The translations under genes and the position numbers were made by a program. Shown one piece after another: positions 57,917 through 64,000 of a stretch of 64,000 bases of DNA. The notes beneath the pieces are model-generated. The model worked only from the letters and a program-made list of their open reading frames with translations. It was not told the origin of the DNA and made no database searches. Source of the stretch: Tanypteryx hageni (taxonomy: Eukaryota; Arthropoda; Insecta; Odonata; Petaluridae); the NCBI GenBank assembly GCA_028673005.1, contig CM054116.1, positions 101,410,207-101,474,206 on the forward strand. The letters are read 5' to 3'. Numbering within the stretch: position 1 is the stretch's first letter; every line of letters starts with the position of its first letter.

Positions 57917-59227
57917 GTTCCGGACCGGGACTTGATGTTCGGGGGTGGTGATGGGATCGAACTTAAACCAACTGGCTTAAAACGCCCTAGTTATTTATAT
58001 GTAGCCATTAGGATACTCCACACTCTCTTAAGAAACTCCCAAAGTGAGATCTAAGCGGTTTGCCGTGTTTTTACTCCCCTGTAATAAAGCAACGGTGCTT
58101 CCGGTAAAAAATGTTTCTCTAGACTCAAGTGAAACACTTAAAGGTTAAGGAATTTCCACAGTTTTATACCATAAACGCTCGAAAATGTTCTATTTACGTT
58201 ATAATAATGGTCTAAAAATCTTTATAAACTTAGTATTAATACTGGTGTCATAAAGTGGTCTACAGGCGAAACACTGCAATGATGATTAAAAAATGGTCCT
58301 TAATATTTTTTTATTATTAAACAGTAAACCGAACGATCCAAAGTCTAGATTCACGTCGATTAAATTTTCAGCAAACACTAGTTACAGCCGTGACAAATTT
58401 CACGAAAAAAACCGCGAGAGATCCAGTCCAAGTTTAACGAGCACCGCTACGCCAGCGTTTTCTCCGCGTCCTTCGCAAATTAAGAAATGCCATTTGGGGA
58501 AAAAATGGATCGATACTAAGAGGGGCAAGTACGTCATCAGGACGAAAGGGGTGCGAAACAATGTGCACCCTGAAAAGCATTTCTATCGAACAACCTCGAC
58601 TTGCAATCCTCTATGAAGCGGTCCTCTCCTTCACTCCCTCCCAAAATTTTCTTTTCTCACTCCCCCCTCCATTTTCCGTCCACCTAACGCCAACTTTCCA
58701 TTCTATCCGACTTTTATTTCCGCATTCTAATCCGTGCATGTACTGATGGCCGATATGGCTTCTGGGCGTAAGCGTACCCTCTCTCTCTCTCTTTCCCCCT
58801 CTCTCTCTCCCTCCCGTCCTTTCTCCTTCTCCCTGCTTTGTTCCCTTTCATTTTTTCCCTCCCTTTCCACCTTTCACCCTTGCCACCTCCCTCATGACCT
58901 ACCCGCTCCACCGCCTAATTCTATTCCCACTCCTTGCCTCCCTTTCATTCCATTCACCTCTTCCGTTCTCTTTTTCTTCCCATTCTCTTCGAGCGCCATC
59001 AATCATCCGATTACGAACCTGCCTTACCCCTCCTCTTTTCCCGATCCCCACTCCCCCATTCCGTCTCATGACATCCGCCCTCCAACCCATTGCTCCTTTG
59101 GTCGCAACTCTCTTTACCGCGGTCGATCTTAATTCGATAATCCGATAACTTAACTTTTTACGCCTTCGCGAAATGTTTCATTTTCTGCTCGGTCGCAAGA
59201 AGGCGGCGGCGATTCGGAGCAGCAGGT
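57917..59227. other. Intergenic with CT tract; no gene
   Basis: Mixed then C/T-rich DNA (58770-58890). The plus frame 58293-58616 (107 codons) has ordinary composition and many basic residues but no recognised motif. The remaining frames are S/P/L-rich. Confidence 0.4.
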
Positions 59228-59660
59228 GGAAAGAGGGGGAGGAAAAGAGAGGGGGAGGAAAAGAGAGGGAGAGGAAAAGAGAGGGAGAGGAAAAGAGAGG
59301 GAGAGGAAAAGAAAGGGGGAGGAAAAGAGGGGGAGGAAAAGAGAGGGGGAGGAAAAGAGGGGGAGGAAAAGAGAGGAGGAAAAGAGAGGGAAAGGAAAAG
59401 AGAGGGGGAGGAAAAGAGAGGGAGAGGAAAAGAGAGGGGGAGGAAAAGAGAGGGGGAGGAAAAAAGGGGGAGGAAAAGAGAGGGGGAGGAAAAGAGAGGG
59501 AAAGGAAAAGAGAGGGGGAGGAAAAGAGGGAGAGGAAAAGAGAGGGGGAGGAAAAGAGGGGGAGGAAAAGAGAGGGGGAGGAAAAGAGAGGGGGAGGAAA
59601 AGAGGGGGAGGAAAAGAGAGGGGGAGGAAAAGAGAGTGGGAGGAAAATAGTGGGGGAAAG
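59228..59660. repeat. 16-bp GA minisatellite, GGGGGAGGAAAAGAGA unit
   Basis: The unit GGGGGAGGAAAAGAGA and shorter variants missing AGAG are repeated about 26-28 times. Overlapping frames on both strands are repeat products. Confidence 0.95.
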
Positions 59661-60681
59661 AACTGAGAGGAGAAAAAAATAAACTGGCGACGGGGAAAAA
59701 CACGGAAGGAGAATTTAAAATGGATTGATAAGAAAGAAAATGAAAAAAATAAGTGAAGGAAGCGCGAAGTAAGCAGTCGGAGTGAGGAGAAAAATAAAAG
59801 ATGGCTGGCCTGTTCGAAATATCGGGTGTTCCTTTGGGGTTAACGCTGGGAAATAGGACGAGAACCCAGAATGTCGAAAAAAATTCACGCGGCAAATAAG
59901 TCGACGGACGACCTTGAGGGAATTGTCATATCGATGGAGTGGACGCAAAAAGTCTAATTTTAACTTCGGCATCCAAAAGAAACGTATTAAAATATTGAAC
60001 CGTTGCGAATGTACGGAAGTGAAAATAAAAGACGACATTCTGAGGGTAAAAAACTAAAAATTCTGTCCTTATTCGTAATGAATACGAAATTTGAGCATTG
60101 ATTTCGCATTTCATACAATTATCAAATCCTTACCGCTCTTCCTTATTATGTTACTCATACGTTATAACAATTTAATCCCTTACTTAAGCATGGCATTACC
60201 CTCTACATCAAGACATTTTAGAGCAAGAATAAATTCAAGTTATAGAAAATCAGAATTAAGAAACATTTTATACATATTTTCTTAAATATAATTATATCGA
60301 ATTAACAAAAGTGTAGTGGTATACGATCGATTTACAAAGGCTGCATTTTTTTCTGGCAATGCGTAAGTGAAAACTGTTTCATGATCTTTTTATTCGTTTT
60401 TATCTTTCCCTATAATTTTTATTCGTTAATCTTAGAAAACATCGAGGAATGTAGCTACCTGTGTGTTCCTCCTGATAAAAATTTACGCCTACATTCAATT
60501 TTCCTCCGCAGCTAAAATTGCTAAAAACATAAATAAAATAACCTTATACAAAATGCGGTAGCCTTCTATGACACGAAGGAAAATAAAAATCCTCTATTAC
60601 ATAAATAAAAGGTAATCAGCGCCCCCGTACCTCCAAACGGCAAACTAAAAAAAACAGACATCTATACCGGATGGTTTAACC
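59661..60681. other. AT-rich intergenic; no gene
   Basis: Mixed then AT-rich DNA. Frames of 107, 62 and 64 codons without motif. Confidence 0.45.
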
Positions 60682-61273
60682 CAGGGATTAGCAACCGAAT
60701 TAACTAGGAGAGACACTTTTTTCCAATTCAATAAAAAACCCAACAACGGCAGAGCCACAGTGTTGGCGAGTAAAATGGCTCTTGCTTTCATCTTACAATT
60801 CATATTGCAGAACATTATTATAAGTAAACATGAACTTACAGTAACTGAATCACGAGCGATTCTGACGGTTTAGGCCAGGCATGTCAAACTGGTGGCCTTA
60901 TCTATGTCTTAGTGCGGCCCAAATTCGAATTTTGTTCTCAACCTAAATCGTTCAAGATTTTATATAGATACTTTATTATTGTGAAATGGAGACAGGAGTT
61001 TTTCATAGTTACTGAGCAACAATAGAACGGAGCTTCTAAATCCATTTTTTGTTTTCAAAACAGACATCCAATCTTTTATAAAAAGCCTACTATTTCCAAC
61101 TTACTAAACAGCTATAAACATAATGCGGCCCTTCTATAGCACCCATCGCATTAACCCGTCCCTGATGCCTCTTCGAGTTTGATATGTCTGGTTTAGGAGC
61201 ATTATGTAGAAGAGGAAGTTGGTTTAGGGAGCCGCACCAACGTCCTTAAAGAGCCGCAGGTTGCCGACCCCTA
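60682..61273. mobile_element. Outer hAT MITE, interrupted
   Basis: The left end CAGGGATTAGCAACC and the minus-strand right end TAGGGGTCGGCAACC match at 11 of 15 bases, the common hAT-type terminus. The flanks GTTTAACC (60674-60681) and CTTCAACC (61274-61281) match at 6 of 8, an aged target duplication. The right subterminal part has repeated GAGCCGCA words. A second hAT MITE (60876-61190) sits inside. Without it the element is about 270 bp. Confidence 0.75.
60876..61190. mobile_element. Inner hAT MITE nested in the outer one
   Basis: The left end CAGGCATGTCAAACT and minus-strand right end CAGACATATCAAACT match at 13 of 15. The flanking eight bases are GTTTAGGC (60868-60875) and GTTTAGGA (61191-61198), 7 of 8. 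The subterminal GCGGCCC words are typical. The 315-bp interior has no coding frame. It must have inserted after the outer element. Confidence 0.85.
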
Positions 61274-61281
61274 CTTCAACC

Positions 61282-62180
61282 CTTCGGAAGCAAAAACACT
61301 TTCAACTCCCTCTCCTCATAACCTGACATAATCACAGTTCGGTTACGTTTGTTTCTCGTTAGCAGGAGGAAGGGAAGCGGACGGAAAAGTGATTGGATTC
61401 GTTATTGACGCCCGGCGCAGTTAAAAAAAGACCCCCTATCACGCAAACTGTTCGATCACGGCGATGCGACGATTGGAGGCGAAGGCAAAGGGAGGGGGAT
61501 ATTATCGAAATCAATTTCCGGCTACGAAGCGGCGTGGATTAGGTCAAATCGATGGGGCCATCGCAATACTACTGATTGCTAAAGAGGGAGAGAGAATGAA
61601 AACGAGTGAAAAAGAAGCCCTTCCTTCGAACGCTATCTCCTTTGCCCAATAGAAAATGGTGTTTATTAACGGGGCGACACAACTGAGGGAACGCACAATC
61701 TAGAGCTTGCGAGTAAGGCGGGGAGATAAAAGTGGAGAAGGGGAAAAATAGCCAATACCCATATACGTAAAATACTCGTTTGATGATCGACTATTCCACT
61801 TCCATCCTTGACTCTCCCTTGTTTCATTTTCCTCTTCTTTCCTTAACTTCTCTTCCTCTCTCTTCCTCAATTTCCCTATTTGGGCTAATGCTGTCAGTTT
61901 ACATCTTGAAACTCAAGATTTAAAGTTAACGAAAAGTGAAAAGGGGACAGCCTGGAAGATATGCGAAGAAAAACTAGAGGAAGAGCGAGTCTTAGTTCGG
62001 ATCGTGAGAATTAATTAATCATTTGGTTCCCCTAGTTCCTTTGTCGTTTACATATAGTTCAGACGATAGATGGATCGGCGGTATCCGAGAGATGGAAAAC
62101 GCATCGAAGACATACCTAGAGAATTGGGGATACCGTTTATCGCGTATAGAAACCTTTAGCGAACAACAGATGAAATTAGA

Positions 62181-62183
<3 letters not shown>
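61282..62183. other. Intergenic; no gene
   Basis: CpG-containing mixed DNA. A 62-codon plus frame at 61464-61652 has no motif. The 119-codon frame at 62023-62382 crosses a TA microsatellite and is not credible. Confidence 0.4.

Positions 62184-62247
<64 letters not shown>
62184..62247. repeat. (TA)n microsatellite
   Basis: About 63 bases of alternating TA, directly followed by CAGAGGCGTATACTCAGGGT. Confidence 0.95.
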
Positions 62248-62252
<5 letters not shown>

Positions 62253-62500
62253 GCGTATACTCAGGGTGTGCAAGGTGTGCGGTGCACACCTACGGAATCG
62301 CAATGTCACCGATATTATATTTTTTGCATTTATTCCTGTTAAAGACTCCCCTAATCGTTTTCTGGCTCCGCATGATTCCTAAAATCAAATCCAATACATA
62401 ATGTTTCATGAAGAGGAGAATTTTCGGCGCGTAAACATTGTATCACATTCGCGTTAATAGACCGGGTGTGCGCTAAGAAATACGGACAGCTATGAGCCCT
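62248..62500. other. Possible transposon-derived sequence
   Basis: It starts CAGAGGCGTATACTCAGGGT and contains GTGTGCAAGGTGTGCGGTGCACACC, a GTGCACAC-type palindromic word, with GGTGTGCGC near 62465. The CAGAGGCG start resembles a hAT terminus, but no matching right end with a duplication was found. Confidence 0.25.
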
Positions 62501-62730
62501 TTAAACATACATACAGATGGCGCAGCGGGTCAAATTCTTAGTCTCCTTGTGGTTTTAAACCATAGATAGAGCGATTTTGGTCTACTGCGTATGGGCCCAA
62601 CATTGGAAACTGGTGACCACGTGACTTGAGGCAAGCTGCCGAAGCATCCCGTACGTTGTGGTTGTGTTTTGTAGTTTTGGTGTTGAGTTTTTCATTTATT
62701 GAGCTATTTAAGCACTCCATATTACGCAAT
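62501..62730 (+). promoter_or_regulatory. Possible promoter/5' UTR of the THAP exon
   Basis: The 230 bases upstream of the THAP start are richer in GC than the surroundings and include CACGTG (62619-62624), an E-box, and CAGATGGCGCAGCG near 62514. No TATA box is clear. This is called only from position and composition. Confidence 0.2.
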
Positions 62731-62801
62731 ATGGTTGCTTCTTGTTGTGCATATAATTGCAAAGAATGATATGTGAAAGGAGGACTGATTACATTCCATA
62801 G
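62731..62801 (+). pseudogene. THAP-type zinc-finger first exon, with in-frame stop
   Basis: ATG at 62731 opens MVASCCAYNCKE, then TGA (62767-62769), then YVKGGLITFHR, ending at 62801 before the strong donor GTAAGT. THAP domains begin with a Met-Val start, a first Cys pair (here C5 or C6 and C10), a following Asn-Arg, a K-G turn and a Phe-His pair. As I recall, an intron close to this point is also found in vertebrate THAP1. The stop stands where an Arg is expected, so one C-to-T change in a CGA codon would explain it. Later exons with the other Cys/His ligands are not in the window. It is probably a dead copy, from a host THAP gene or a THAP-bearing transposon such as a P-type element. Confidence 0.6.
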
Positions 62802-63049
62802 GTAAGTTTAATGAAAAAGATAAATGTCTGAGACGCGTAAGGATGAGATTCTTAAAATAAGTTGTATTGATGCAGTTTCTGTTGGAATAGTGTTTTTCAA
62901 CTTATTGGAATATTATGTCTAAATAATTTGCTTGTGTAATCAAGTACTTTTAATGGATAATCGTGTTTTTCTTTTAATATGTATTAATATAAGAACATGA
63001 AGTACGTACGAATAGTAGATAATTTTGCCGAGAAATATTTACTTAATTT
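62802..63049 (+). other. Putative intron start after THAP exon
   Basis: It begins GTAAGT and continues AT-rich. No second THAP exon (conserved P, W and C-x2-H) was found before the LINE fragment. Confidence 0.35.
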
Positions 63050-63420
63050 TGTGCTTATAATACCGCATTTAAAAATACTTTAAGTGTATCATAATTTAAT
63101 TAATATATTCCCGACTCTTTTAAACGCATTTGTTAATGTGTATAGAGGTAAAGAAATTGCTAAGAGAAGTGTGTTTGTGAATGGAGTAAGCGAGTTTGAC
63201 AAGTTACCTGCTGAGGTACGTAATGTAAAAAGTGTCCCAGAATTTAAGAATAGATGTAAACAGTTCCTGATAAAGGATAGAAGGAAGTAGTGTGTTGTTT
63301 ATGTGATGGTGATTGGAAGAAATTTGATAAGTATATTGTAACGATTGTATGTTATCTGCAAGCATTATAATATTGGTATATTACCAAATAAAGGAATAAT
63401 AATAATAATAATAATAAATT
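63050..63420 (+). pseudogene. LINE 3' end: pol C-terminal fragment plus AAT tail
   Basis: The frame 63084-63290 encodes a segment ending VFVNGVSEFDKL, PAEVRNVKSVPEFKNRCKQF, LIKDRRK and a stop. The pattern N-x-LP-x-E-V/I-R-x-x-K-S-x-x-x-F-K-x-x-x-K-x-x-L is the extreme C-terminus of CR1/jockey/L2-type reverse-transcriptase proteins. A short 3' UTR follows with AATAAAGG and then an (AAT)n tail (63396-63418), as these elements have. The copy is 5' truncated to a few hundred bases. The word AATTTTG occurs both upstream (63046-63052) and right after the tail and could be the target duplication. Confidence 0.75.
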
Positions 63421-64000
63421 TTGACGTAAAACATTGTTGATGTTATTTATTTCTGTTCCATAGTAACTAGCAACTAATTATTAAAAGTACATCATTTCAT
63501 ATTTTCAGTTGTATTTTTTGTCTTCTAATAAGAAAAATCACATATAAATTTACTGTACCAAATAATTAGTAGTGTAATGTCACATGATATGATTTATGGA
63601 AGATATGGAAAAATATTATTAGACTATTGCATTGCTAAGTAACGTTAGAAATGACAATGTCAAAGTTAAAATAAGATTGCATCAAAATATATTGGTCGAC
63701 CATATTTCTTGTTAATAGCTTCTATTCATTTCTGTGTTGATCTTAATGAATATTGCAGAAGAATATACATATTCTTGTGATATTCAATAATACTCTGCAT
63801 TCAAATAATTCATATACATCCCACAATTATAAAATTGGCAGTACATAGGAACTAAATTTTATCAATCTAATTTCGGTAATTAAAATGAACTTATAATTTA
63901 ATGTAATAAAAGTGTTAAATTCTACGCTTGTATAGAAATTTCCACCTAAAGAATTTAAAAACCTATTTTATAGGCTACTTTCCAGAATGGAAATAGGTTT
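63421..64000. other. AT-rich intergenic; no gene
   Basis: AT-rich with stops in all frames to the window edge. Nothing recognised. Confidence 0.5.

Noticed and set aside
59173..59895. Frames of 146-245 codons over the 16-bp GA array
   Set aside because: The repeat length and lack of stop words explain the openness, and the peptides are periodic without a protein family.
62538..62762. 74-codon minus-strand ORF overlapping the THAP exon
   Set aside because: It is antisense to a better-supported exon and has no motif.
63084..63290. Independent 68-codon gene
   Set aside because: The product matches the pattern of LINE polymerase C-termini and is followed by an AAT tail, so it is a retrotransposon end.

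Overview
The window is eukaryotic, non-coding, repeat-rich DNA, most likely from an arthropod and probably an insect. The evidence is decayed non-LTR retrotransposons, Helitrons, hAT-type MITEs, a tRNA-derived SINE, a spliced THAP-type first exon, long GA/CT simple-sequence arrays and the lack of any compact or operon-like gene layout. CpG dinucleotides look common by eye, as in genomes with little methylation, but I did not count them. I cannot name the species. No complete, intact host gene is visible. Most long open frames lie in purine- or pyrimidine-rich repeats and are artefacts.

Layout. 1-5.4 kb: an inverted-repeat element (716-1082), a hAT-like MITE (2612-3094) and a LINE 3' fragment (about 3800-4476) that seems to sit inside a copy of another repeat (3649-4615). 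5.45-5.73 kb: a tRNA-derived SINE on the minus strand. 6.4-6.9 kb: a pyrimidine tract. 9.38-9.65 kb: a hAT MITE with a perfect 8-bp target duplication. 13.7-14.6 kb: a TG/TA microsatellite and a GC-rich patch. 17.25-17.65 kb: a tandem-dimer MITE with a perfect 8-bp target duplication. 18.5-19.7 kb: two Helitron-type 3' ends. 20.8-21.1 kb and 30.9-31.2 kb: two copies of a LINE-3'-UTR-like repeat. 24.6-27.15 kb: a foldback cluster followed by a 66-bp perfect palindrome. 28.7-31.5 kb: GA minisatellites. 33.55-38.0 kb: a GA satellite with higher-order structure, including a 1,093-bp tandem duplication. 42.7 kb: a poly-G run. 44.0-45.4 kb: a pyrimidine tract. 48.5-49.05 kb: a 169-codon unidentified ORF. 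52.85-54.86 kb: a foldback element holding a plus-strand Helitron 3' end. 55.26-57.08 kb: a minus-strand Helitron-like copy. 57.44-57.92 kb: a broken Helitron protein N-terminus. 59.2-59.65 kb: a 16-bp GA minisatellite. 60.68-61.27 kb: one hAT MITE nested in another. 62.73-62.80 kb: a THAP-type first exon with a splice donor and an in-frame stop. 63.05-63.42 kb: a LINE 3' end with an AAT tail.

The interest is mostly in transposon biology. Several insertions can be resolved to the base through target duplications, two nestings are visible, and a Helitron family can be recognised by its terminal hairpins. The other stretches look like old unannotated intergenic or intronic sequence. The basis throughout is reading by eye plus family knowledge; no database search was possible.
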